Position numbers and translations under genes: made by a program | Notes under the pieces: generated by a model | Database searches by the model: none | Seen by the model: only the letters and a program-made list of their open reading frames with translations | What the model was told of the DNA's origin: nothing | Origin: JAYODZ01 sp965662735 | Lineage (GTDB): Bacteria; Pseudomonadota; Alphaproteobacteria; RS24 | Assembly: GCA_965662735.1 (NCBI GenBank) | Contig: CBFIIU010000021.1 | Location: 1 to 21,453 of the forward strand | Length of the DNA stretch: 21,453 bases | Direction: 5' to 3' | In this document: in pieces, positions 14,609 to 21,453 of the stretch | Position numbering within the stretch: the first letter of the stretch is position 1 | Layout: every line of letters starts with the position of its first letter

Positions 14609-15507
14609 CAACAGGAAATAAAGAACAGGGATCACCCCTTGGCCAAAACAACCAATCGGATCAACCTATTGCAGAACATTTTGAGCCGCAAAACGAACTG
14701 TATCAAAACAATTTAAGACAAGTCGGAGGGGCCTTTTCACTGGATGGGAAAACGGCATTGATCACAGGAGCGGCCAGCGGGATCGGCTATCGCACAGCCT
14801 GCACCCTGGCATCCGCAGGGGCGACGATCATTGCCCTCGACCGGTCGGCCTCGGGCCTCGATGCGCTGGTCGTCGAACTGATGCAGAATAATCATGTCAT
14901 CCACACCATTGCCTGCGATGTGTCTGATCACAGCTCAGTTAAGACGGCCATTGATAAAATATGGCCAGATTTCCCGATTGATATTCTCGTCAATAGCGCT
15001 GGGATCGCGCATATTGGTAGCCTGACCCAAACCGATGAAGCCGATCTCGATCGCCTTTATGAGGTGAATATAAAGGGCATTTACAACACCACCTTCCATT
15101 TAGTCCCGCGCATGGCGGATCGGCACTTTGGTGTTATCGTGAATTTAGCCTCTGTCGCCGCGCATGTTGGAATTAAAGATCGCTTCGCCTATTCCATGAC
15201 TAAGAGCGCGGTGCATAGCATGAGCCTGTCAATCGCGCGCGATTACATTGCCAGTGGCATTCGGTGCAATTGCATCTCTCCAGGGCGGGTACATACTGCT
15301 TTTGTGGATGGCTACTTAGATCAGCATTTTTCTGATCGACGCGCCGAGACCTTCGCAAAACTCGCGGCCAGCCAACCCATGGGGCGGATGGCGCAACCCT
15401 CGGAAATAGCAGCATTGATCCACTATCTGGTGTCGGACGAAGCTGCATTTATTTCCGGCTGTGATTTTCCGATTGATGGCGGTCTTATCCATTTAAACAC
15501 ACCGTAG
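14605..15507 (+). CDS. SDR-family 2-keto-3-deoxy-L-fuconate 4-dehydrogenase (probable)
   Basis: This is a 300-residue classical short-chain dehydrogenase: TGAASGIG (54-61), D79 in ALDRS suggesting NAD+ preference, NSAG (130-133), and the S183-Y196-K200 triad in NLASVAAHVG and YSMTK, ending with FPIDGG. It would oxidise C4 of 2-keto-3-deoxy-L-fuconate to the 2,4-diketo acid for FAH cleavage. It could alternatively be an L-fucose 1-dehydrogenase, but the aldo/keto reductase fills that step. The first 45 residues, rich in Gln and Asn, are an extension absent from typical SDRs. No ATG, GTG or TTG lies in frame between 14608 and the Rossmann motif, so the extension appears real. It overlaps the previous gene by ATGA. 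Confidence 0.82.
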   Translation: MTTGNKEQGSPLGQNNQSDQPIAEHFEPQNELYQNNLRQVGGAFSLDGKTALITGAASGIGYRTACTLASAGATIIALDRSASGLDALVVELMQNNHVIHTIACDVSDHSSVKTAIDKIWPDFPIDILVNSAGIAHIGSLTQTDEADLDRLYEVNIKGIYNTTFHLVPRMADRHFGVIVNLASVAAHVGIKDRFAYSMTKSAVHSMSLSIARDYIASGIRCNCISPGRVHTAFVDGYLDQHFSDRRAETFAKLAASQPMGRMAQPSEIAALIHYLVSDEAAFISGCDFPIDGGLIHLNTP

Positions 15508-15588
15508 GTTTGGCTCTTTCCGTTAAACCTTTCAAATACAAGCGACCTTAACATATTCTCAACCCCATAACGCCACCAAGGAATTCGA
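15508..15588 (+). other. Gap before the FAH-family gene
   Basis: This 81-base spacer is the longest inside the catabolic block. It contains AAGGAAT about 6 bases before ATG 15589, a strong ribosome binding site. I see no clear promoter or hairpin, so readthrough from upstream is assumed. Confidence 0.4.
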
Positions 15589-16425
15589 ATGAAACTATTA
15601 CGCTATGGCCCGATCGGCGAAGAAAAGCCCGGTTTACTCGATGGAACCGGCACAATTCGTAGTCTTGCTGAAATCATATCCGATATTACGCCCGAAACCC
15701 TGACCCGACTTGATGACCTTCGAGCAATTCAGCACCATGAATTACCCGCGGTCGCACCTCAGCGCCTCGGCCCATGCGTAACGGGTGTCGGGAAATTCAT
15801 TTGTGTGGGTCTCAATTATGCGGACCATGCGGCAGAAACAGGCGCCCCGATCCCACAGGAACCAGAACTGTTCAGCAAGGCCGTCACCGCCATTTCAGGC
15901 CCCAATGATCCCATTATTCAGCCGCGTAATAGCACCAAGCTTGATTGGGAGGTCGAGCTCGCTTTGGTTATCGGAAAAACTGCGCACTATGTTTCAATCG
16001 ACGATGCAGTCGAGGCCATTGCGGGCTATTTTATTTGCCACGATATTTCCGAACGCGCTTTTCAGCTCGAACGGGGCAGCCAATGGGATAAGGGTAAAGG
16101 CTGCGACAGCTTTGGGCCGATCGGTCCATGGTTGGTCACCGCTGATGAGGTTCCGCATCCCGATAGGCTTGATTTGTGGTTGGAAGTGAATGGACATCGG
16201 TATCAATCGGGAAACACCACCACAATGATTTTTAAGCCCGAGTTTATTGTGAGTTATGTCAGTCAATTTATGCGGCTTGTTCCTGGGGACATCATCACAA
16301 CCGGCACACCGCCGGGTGTTGGGCTAGGACAAAAGCCCCCTATTTTTCTCAGCCCGGGGGATCGGGTGCGATTGGGGATTGAGGGATTGGGGGAACAAGA
16401 ACAGCTTGTCGTGTCGGCGAACTAG
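15589..16425 (+). CDS. FAH-family hydrolase, probable 2,4-diketo-3-deoxy-L-fuconate hydrolase
   Basis: This 278-residue member of the fumarylacetoacetate hydrolase superfamily would cleave 2,4-diketo-3-deoxy-L-fuconate to pyruvate and L-lactate. The metal-site pattern is ExE...D: E121 and E123 in LDWEVELALVIGK, and D152 in ICHDISER. FICVGLNYADHAAE (70-83), SQWDKGKGCDSFGPIGPW (164-181) and ITTGTPPGVGLGQKPP are typical of the subgroup annotated as ureidoglycolate lyase or diketo-deoxy-sugar-acid hydrolase. The start has a good AAGGAA site. It closes the + strand block and is convergent with the MarR gene 7 bases away. The same family serves the L-rhamnose diketo pathway, so C2/C3 stereochemistry cannot be read from the sequence. 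Confidence 0.85.
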   Translation: MKLLRYGPIGEEKPGLLDGTGTIRSLAEIISDITPETLTRLDDLRAIQHHELPAVAPQRLGPCVTGVGKFICVGLNYADHAAETGAPIPQEPELFSKAVTAISGPNDPIIQPRNSTKLDWEVELALVIGKTAHYVSIDDAVEAIAGYFICHDISERAFQLERGSQWDKGKGCDSFGPIGPWLVTADEVPHPDRLDLWLEVNGHRYQSGNTTTMIFKPEFIVSYVSQFMRLVPGDIITTGTPPGVGLGQKPPIFLSPGDRVRLGIEGLGEQEQLVVSAN

Positions 16426-16432
16426 CCTCGCC

Positions 16433-16924
16433 CTATCGCGCTTCAGGCGGTGTGTTTAACTCGCCATAATCAAGTATGGGCGCCGCATCAATTTGCTCGG
16501 CATCGAGCATCGATGCAACACGTTGGAAGCTCGCGACAATCATGCTTTGCTCCCAGTCTTCCAATCGTTGAAAACTTTTTTGAAACTGGATCTGTAATAT
16601 ATCTGGCGCAGTGGCAATGGTTTGCCGCCCCAGTTCTGTAACACGCAAATAGAGCCGGCGTTTATCCGTGTCATCGCGTTGTCGCGCAACTAAACTTTTC
16701 TTCTCGAGTTTATCCAGCACCGTCGTAATCGTTGCCTGACTGAGGGTCGTCTTGACAGATACATAGCTCGGCGTTGCGTTATCCACTGCCGCAATGACCT
16801 GCAAAACAATCAGCTGGGTCGGCGTCAGCCCTGACTTCTTCGCGAGAGAGAGCGAGCTAATTTCGATCGCGCGCATAACACGCCGAAGGGCAATCAGGGC
16901 ATCTTCAATTCGAGTTTGTTCCAT
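16433..16924 (-). CDS. MarR-family regulator, EctR/CosR-like
   Basis: From ATG 16924 (MEQTRIEDALIALRRVMRAI) the protein has 163 residues; an upstream TTG at 16936 is possible, but GGGA spacing suits the ATG. The winged-helix region includes LAKKSGLTPTQLIVLQVIAA, then the recognition helix LSQATITTVLDKLEKKSLV, and the wing RQRDDTDKRRLYLRVTELG. The N-terminal IEDALIALRRVMRA followed by SGLTPTQL resembles the EctR/CosR group, which controls ectoine and compatible-solute genes by osmolarity. It begins 22 bases after the BCCT transporter stop on the same strand, so it is probably cotranscribed and regulates compatible-solute uptake. It could alternatively regulate the convergent fucose block. No ectoine genes are seen here. 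Confidence 0.8.
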   Translation of the reverse strand: MEQTRIEDALIALRRVMRAIEISSLSLAKKSGLTPTQLIVLQVIAAVDNATPSYVSVKTTLSQATITTVLDKLEKKSLVARQRDDTDKRRLYLRVTELGRQTIATAPDILQIQFQKSFQRLEDWEQSMIVASFQRVASMLDAEQIDAAPILDYGELNTPPEAR

Positions 16925-16946
16925 AGTAAGTCCCAACGATAAGCCG

Positions 16947-18566
16947 TTATTCTTCGGACGCTTGCTTCCGGAGATGATACGCCTCCAAATACAAACCGCG
17001 CAACAAACTAATCGCCGCGAAGACCATGATTAAGGTAAACGGCAAAGCGGTCGATATAGCCCCCGCCTGCAAAGCCCCGAGCGCCGAATTTCCGCCAACG
17101 ACTAAAAGAACCGTCGCGAGCACACCTTCAACAATGGCCCAGAAAACCCGCTGCAATGTGGGGGCATGGGTTTTCCCGCCTGAGGTTATGTTATCAATCA
17201 CCAATGATCCAGAATCGAATGAGGTGACAAAGAAAATAACCAATAGCGTTACCGCAAAAAGGCTCGACAGAACCGGGAAAGCAAGGTTTTCCAGCATTTG
17301 AAACAGCACTAAGGAAAAATCCGTAATCCCTTCGGGAAGAACCCCGATACCTTGTTGATATTGGAAAATTGCTGTCTCGCCAAAGGCGGTGAACCATACC
17401 AGAGCAATTAAAAGTGGCGCCATCATCACCACAATTAGAAACTCTCTTATGCTACGCCCGCGCGACACACGCGCGATAAACATGCCAACAAAGGGCGACC
17501 AGGATATCCACCACGCCCAGTAGAAAATGGTCCAGTCGTGAAACCACTCCCGATCAGACCGATCGGAATAGGCGCTGAGGGAAACATAGTCGCCCAAATA
17601 ATTCATGAAATTGGTGCCCACGCCCGACATAATTTGCATCGTCGGCCCATACAGCACTACAAAGATCAAAAGACCGGCCGCCATGGCGATATTAATATTG
17701 CTCAAGATACGGACGCCCTTATCAAGGCCACGAATGACCGAGATAATGGCGAGCAAGGTGATCACGGCAATAATGATCGATTGCATCGCAATGGAGGACG
17801 GAACGCCGAATAAATATTCGATACCGGCCGATGTCTGTTTTGCCCCTATTCCGAGCGAGGTGGCCAAGCCGAACAAGGTCGCAATCACCGCCAGCAGGTC
17901 AATCACATTGCCCGGCCATCCCCACACGCGTTCGCCAAGAAGTGGGTAGAAAATAGAACGAATGGTCAGCGGCAAGTGCCAATTATAGGCGAAAAACGCG
18001 ATCGATAAGCCGATCAGTGCATATACAGACCACGCACCCCAGCCCCAGTGAAACAAGGTCGCACTAAAGGCCAACTCATAGGCCTCTTGGGTATTCGGCA
18101 TGACGTCGAGCGGCGTCCCATAGTAATTGGTGTAATAGGCCAGCGGCTCAGCTGCGCCATAGAAGGTCATACCAATGCCAACACCTGCCGCAAAAAGCAT
18201 GCACACCCATGAGACGAAACCAAAATCGGGGGTTGCCTCTTCTCCGCCTAAGCGGATCCGTCCGAAAGGAGAAATAATCAAAAGGCCAATTAAGATCGTA
18301 AAGGCGGAAACGCTCAGTGAGAAAAACCAGTCAAATCGATCGAGGATTGTGTCGCGCAAAGCCGCCAAAAATACATTGGATTGCTTCGGAAACATCAAAA
18401 CAATGAGAGAGAATATGATTGTAAAACCGCCGCTTAGAATGAATACGGGATTATGCACATCCATGCCCATCACCTCGATATTGTCCTGACCAATTTCATA
18501 ATCAGGATCAAGCGGGACGACAGGTTCATTGTCGTGATCGATCGCCTCGTTATCGGTTCCGTTCAT
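16947..18566 (-). CDS. BCCT-family transporter (glycine betaine/choline/carnitine type)
   Basis: This 539-residue secondary transporter has about 12 membrane segments. The N-terminal tail is acidic. Family landmarks are the Gly-rich GVGIGMTFYGAAEPLAYY in TM3-4 and the Trp box WTIFYWAWWISWSPFVGMFI followed by ARVSRGRSIREF in TM8-9. FFVTSFDSGSLVIDNITSGG is also typical. It imports a quaternary ammonium solute using Na+ or H+; GIGM rather than a fuller GMGIG-type stretch leaves the coupling ion open. The ATG at 18566 follows AAGGATAGGG. It is preceded by the sulfotransferase gene at 29 bases and followed by a MarR gene at 22 bases, suggesting an osmoprotection operon. Substrate among betaine, choline, carnitine or DMSP is undetermined. 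Confidence 0.88.
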   Translation of the reverse strand: MNGTDNEAIDHDNEPVVPLDPDYEIGQDNIEVMGMDVHNPVFILSGGFTIIFSLIVLMFPKQSNVFLAALRDTILDRFDWFFSLSVSAFTILIGLLIISPFGRIRLGGEEATPDFGFVSWVCMLFAAGVGIGMTFYGAAEPLAYYTNYYGTPLDVMPNTQEAYELAFSATLFHWGWGAWSVYALIGLSIAFFAYNWHLPLTIRSIFYPLLGERVWGWPGNVIDLLAVIATLFGLATSLGIGAKQTSAGIEYLFGVPSSIAMQSIIIAVITLLAIISVIRGLDKGVRILSNINIAMAAGLLIFVVLYGPTMQIMSGVGTNFMNYLGDYVSLSAYSDRSDREWFHDWTIFYWAWWISWSPFVGMFIARVSRGRSIREFLIVVMMAPLLIALVWFTAFGETAIFQYQQGIGVLPEGITDFSLVLFQMLENLAFPVLSSLFAVTLLVIFFVTSFDSGSLVIDNITSGGKTHAPTLQRVFWAIVEGVLATVLLVVGGNSALGALQAGAISTALPFTLIMVFAAISLLRGLYLEAYHLRKQASEE

Positions 18567-18595
18567 CGCCCTATCCTTTGTGCACCGAGCCCTGT

Positions 18596-20650
18596 TTAAA
18601 GGGCGCGCTCTTGTGGGGTGTCCATAATGAATTCATAAGCGTCGGGATCGACTAAATCGGCTCCCAAAGCCTCAATAAGGGGCTGCAAATGTTGGGCGAA
18701 GGGTCGCCAGCGCCCGACCCCAGCGCGGTTCAATGGCTGCCGCACTTGCTCAGAACTCGCCGTGCGAACGGCTCGCTTGGTTTCGTGAAACCGAATACAA
18801 TTGTCTTCAAAAGGCAGCTCGAGATAGTCCAATATTCGCCGCACTTGGCCCTCAAGATCCTCGAGAACATCCTCATGCTGAACGCGCAAAACCCGCCCCG
18901 GCAACACCTCATCCCAGTGGGTCATCAGCCGGACATAGTCACGGTAATACTGACCAATTTCCCGCAAGCCATAGGAAAACTCTTGTCCTTGCGCGAATAA
19001 TTGCTTGAACCCACTAAAACAGCAATCGAGCGGGTCCCGACGCGCATCAACTATTTTAGCGTTGGGCAACATCAGATGAATAAGACCAATATGCCTAAAA
19101 TTATTGGGCATTTTGTCGGTAAAAAACGGAGCATCTTGGCGATGAATTTGGCTATCAGCGAGATATCGCTTCCCGAGCTCAAGCAGATTTTCGTCGGTCA
19201 AGCTGATCAAACTTGCCGGATAGCTGAGGCCATCTTGCTTTAACGTGTTCCTCAGGCGATGCGCTGTCGATAGAATATATGGAAGTTCGAGCGTCCCATC
19301 GACCTGACTATGCGACGCCAAAATTTGTTCAATTAAAGTTGAGCCTGCGCGCGGCAGGCCAACAATAAAGATCGGATCAGGCGTCGGGCACCCCGCCCCT
19401 TTGTGATGTTCCAATAAGGCGGGGGTGAACCCTTTCCTCTGGGCTTCCAATTCATCAGTCATCCGGTCGGCATCATATCGGCTGGCTTCGCGCTTGAGCT
19501 GATTGCCCCGCGTATAGTAATGCATCGCCTTTTCAATATCTTTTTGGTCTTCGAACGCCTTGCCCAACGCAAAGCACATATGAATCCGACTGAGCGGCAT
19601 CAGATCTGGCTTCGCCTCCTCATCCATAATCAGCCGAACTTCATCGTCGCTGAATTGATAGGTCTTTAAGTTCGCCAGCGCGTAATAGGCTTCCCCATGC
19701 TCAACCTTCGCCTGAAAGGCCTTCTTATAGCTGGCAACAGCCTCGTCTTGGCGGCCGAAGGTTTTGAGCACATGACCGCGTGAGGTTAAGGTGGCGGGAT
19801 CATTTGGCACTTTGCTCAGCACTTTCTCAAAAAGCGCAAGTGCCTTCTCAAAATGGCCCATATGCATTTCATTGATCGCATGATGAGAAATGAAAATCGG
19901 GCTCTCCGGGTCGAGCGCAAGCAGCGCCGCGGATTGGGCATGGGCCAGTTCATAGCGTTGGCGCTCACGCAAAATCTCAATATGCTCAATCCGTGCTGGA
20001 ACATGATCAGGATAAAGCACCGTCACACTTTCGAGGAGAAATTCGGCTTCCTCTAAATTTCCAAATTTTTGAGCAATTTCAGCAAGCGCCCGCATGCCCT
20101 CGGGGTGATGCGGGTGATCACGCAAAAATGCACGACACAGCTGTTCAGCCTTCAGCGCGCGCCCCTCGTGAAAATTATTTTTAACTGCGCGCAGCAAAGG
20201 CGGCAAACTCCGAATATACTCCGCCTGCCGCCGCGCTTCTGCAGCACCCCGATGCGCGCCTGTATTATCCAGTAACTCGCTTAAAGAGTGCCAACTTGCA
20301 TCGAGCATTGGATTCAAAAAACAGGCTTTTTGATAAGCCGCCAAAGCGAGATCCGGTAAGCCAACCGCCTTATAAAGATGTCCGCTCTCTTGGTGGGCGC
20401 GTGCAAACTCCGGTGCAATTTCCAATGCTCTGGAGATGCTTGCTCGCGCTTGCACATTTTGAGAGAGATATCGCTGACACACAGCGCGCATATAAAGGGC
20501 GTCTACCAAATCTGGCGCACGATCCAATATCTGCTGCAAGGTTGCCTCGGCGGCCTTAAAGTCGGAGGCTTGCATGAGCCGGCGCACGTCAGCCAACGCG
20601 TCTTGAAACGTATCATTTGCCTCTCGACTTTGGCTGGTGGCCGTGTTCAT
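18596..20650 (-). CDS. TPR-repeat sulfotransferase
   Basis: This 684-residue protein has two parts. Residues about 15-400 are tetratricopeptide repeats (for example FKAAEATLQQILDRAPDLVD, FEKALALFEKVLSKVPNDPA and QDEAVASYKKAFQAKVEHG). Residues about 425-680 are a sulfotransferase domain. The 5'-phosphosulfate-binding loop is IFIVGLPRAGSTLIEQILAS (427-446), and the 3'-phosphate motif is seen as VDARRDPLDCCFSGFKQLF. It would transfer sulfate from PAPS to a protein or glycan acceptor. No signal peptide is visible. A TGGAGAT site precedes ATG 20650. TPR-sulfotransferases are frequent in Alphaproteobacteria, usually with unknown acceptor. The downstream BCCT gene is 29 bases away. No sulfate-activation genes are in the window. 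Confidence 0.88.
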   Translation of the reverse strand: MNTATSQSREANDTFQDALADVRRLMQASDFKAAEATLQQILDRAPDLVDALYMRAVCQRYLSQNVQARASISRALEIAPEFARAHQESGHLYKAVGLPDLALAAYQKACFLNPMLDASWHSLSELLDNTGAHRGAAEARRQAEYIRSLPPLLRAVKNNFHEGRALKAEQLCRAFLRDHPHHPEGMRALAEIAQKFGNLEEAEFLLESVTVLYPDHVPARIEHIEILRERQRYELAHAQSAALLALDPESPIFISHHAINEMHMGHFEKALALFEKVLSKVPNDPATLTSRGHVLKTFGRQDEAVASYKKAFQAKVEHGEAYYALANLKTYQFSDDEVRLIMDEEAKPDLMPLSRIHMCFALGKAFEDQKDIEKAMHYYTRGNQLKREASRYDADRMTDELEAQRKGFTPALLEHHKGAGCPTPDPIFIVGLPRAGSTLIEQILASHSQVDGTLELPYILSTAHRLRNTLKQDGLSYPASLISLTDENLLELGKRYLADSQIHRQDAPFFTDKMPNNFRHIGLIHLMLPNAKIVDARRDPLDCCFSGFKQLFAQGQEFSYGLREIGQYYRDYVRLMTHWDEVLPGRVLRVQHEDVLEDLEGQVRRILDYLELPFEDNCIRFHETKRAVRTASSEQVRQPLNRAGVGRWRPFAQHLQPLIEALGADLVDPDAYEFIMDTPQERAL

Positions 20651-20671
20651 TTTATCTCCACTTATGCAGAA

Positions 20672-20697
20672 ATAGCGCCACTTGAAAGCGGCGCTAT
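20672..20697 (-). terminator. Hairpin after the TonB-dependent receptor gene
   Basis: ATAGCGCC (20672-20679) and GGCGCTAT (20690-20697) form a perfect 8-bp stem; a G-T and C-G pair extend it towards a 6-base loop. On the minus strand it is followed by TTTC, a weak U-tract. It lies 24 bases after the receptor stop and before the sulfotransferase start, so it probably ends the receptor transcript. Confidence 0.7.
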
Positions 20698-20721
20698 CGA
20701 CTGTCGTAAACGCGGCTTCCC

Positions 20722-21453
20722 CTAGTAACGGAAGTTCACGCGAAGCCCCACTGTGAGGGGCCGGATCACGGTGACCCGGTTCACATCATTAACAAAATTA
20801 TTGGATGTTTCCGCACGCTCATCGGTCACATTTTGCGCGAACACCTCAAATCCCCACCGATCATAGCTCAGGCCGGTTGCCATGTTTAACACCGTGGACG
20901 AGTCGATCCGCCCCGCATTCATCTCGATAATATCGCTGCGCGAGGAACCTGTATAAATGACCTGGGCGCCGAAATGGGCCAATCCATTTTGAGCGCTCCA
21001 CTCATATCGAGCCCGCAAATTGGCAGATAAGTTGGGCGCGAAGGCCAGCTCTTTCCCCACCACCACGTCAGATGTTGGGATCAGAACTTCCGTGATCTCT
21101 GTGTCGAGCACAGAGAACGCACCGCCTAATTCAAGCCCGGGCACCTCTTTGACCATCCAGATGAAATCGCCCTCAATCCCTTTCACTTCGGCATTGGCCG
21201 CATTGTCCGAGAAGAATAAGTTGGCGATGCTGGGATCAAAGATTGTCGTTTGCAAACGATCAATCTCGACGAAGAACACATTCCCATTAAAGCGGAACAT
21301 GCCGTCACGGGTCTGGGTTTTCCAGCCCAGCTCATAGTTCTTCACCTCATCGGTTTGAAGTTCAAACGGCACGGTGTAGCCGTTGGGCCCCGGTGCCCCG
21401 CCTGGCCGGTTCAACAGGCCTGGCCGGAAGCCCTCTGAATAGGTGATGTAATA
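20722..21453 (-). CDS. TonB-dependent receptor, C-terminal part (N-terminus beyond window)
   Basis: The frame is open from the window end to TAG 20722, giving 243 residues of an outer-membrane beta-barrel. It begins YYITYSEGFRPGLLNRPGG, the standard TonB receptor motif, followed by TDEVKNYELGWKTQTRDGMF. It alternates polar and hydrophobic residues in strand pattern, has FEVFAQNVTDERAETSN near the end and finishes with an aromatic residue (LRVNFRY), as needed for Bam insertion. Such receptors take up siderophores, B12 or oligosaccharides. The visible part does not distinguish among them, although the sugar-catabolic neighbourhood makes carbohydrate plausible. A strong hairpin follows. The plug domain and TonB box lie outside the window. 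Confidence 0.93.
   Translation of the reverse strand, partial: YYITYSEGFRPGLLNRPGGAPGPNGYTVPFELQTDEVKNYELGWKTQTRDGMFRFNGNVFFVEIDRLQTTIFDPSIANLFFSDNAANAEVKGIEGDFIWMVKEVPGLELGGAFSVLDTEITEVLIPTSDVVVGKELAFAPNLSANLRARYEWSAQNGLAHFGAQVIYTGSSRSDIIEMNAGRIDSSTVLNMATGLSYDRWGFEVFAQNVTDERAETSNNFVNDVNRVTVIRPLTVGLRVNFRY

Noticed and set aside
14605..15507. SDR as the L-fucose 1-dehydrogenase
   Set aside because: The aldo/keto reductase carries the signature for that step and the FAH hydrolase requires a C4 dehydrogenase, which this SDR best supplies.

Overview
The window looks like a chromosomal segment of an alphaproteobacterium, probably marine. The base composition is mid-range. The gene order zwf-pgl-edd-glk-eda under a LacI-type regulator, together with a TonB-dependent receptor and a TPR-sulfotransferase, points towards Caulobacterales, Maricaulales or Parvularculales-like lineages. 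The taxonomic call is inference from gene content, not from a marker gene. No rRNA, tRNA, CRISPR array or insertion sequence was seen.

Layout. Bases 1-909 (+) hold the end of an unrecognised, mostly helical protein and a small four-helix membrane protein. Bases 910-1153 hold a candidate gene remnant and a hairpin. Bases 1154-6731 (-) are a tight Entner-Doudoroff operon, zwf-pgl-edd-glk-eda, whose genes overlap or abut. A perfect-armed inverted repeat overlaps the likely -35 of its promoter, and a LacI-family regulator lies immediately upstream (6841-7869, -). A FucP-family sugar/H+ symporter (8120-9652, -) is divergent from a seven-gene + strand block (9948-16425): FMN-dependent L-lactate dehydrogenase, aldo/keto reductase, COG3618 lactonase, two UxaA-family subunits (SAF-domain small subunit and large subunit), an SDR and an FAH-family hydrolase. 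Convergent to it, on the minus strand, are a possible TPR-sulfotransferase / BCCT transporter / MarR operon and the 3' end of a TonB-dependent receptor.

How the genes fit together. The + strand block reads as a complete oxidative, non-phosphorylating catabolic route for L-fucose or a closely related 6-deoxy sugar. The order is symporter uptake; C1 oxidation (AKR); lactone opening (COG3618); dehydration to 2-keto-3-deoxy-L-fuconate (UxaA-like pair); C4 oxidation (SDR); and cleavage to pyruvate plus L-lactate (FAH). L-lactate is then oxidised to pyruvate by the LldD-like enzyme at the head of the block. Its most distinctive point is the dehydratase. In the best-known versions of this pathway L-fuconate is dehydrated by an enolase-superfamily enzyme, but here the only dehydratase is a two-subunit UxaA/SuyAB-like protein. 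The neighbouring operon converts glucose to pyruvate and glyceraldehyde-3-phosphate, so the region is a hub for sugar entry into pyruvate.

All functional calls come from reading motifs and gene context by eye; no database search was run.
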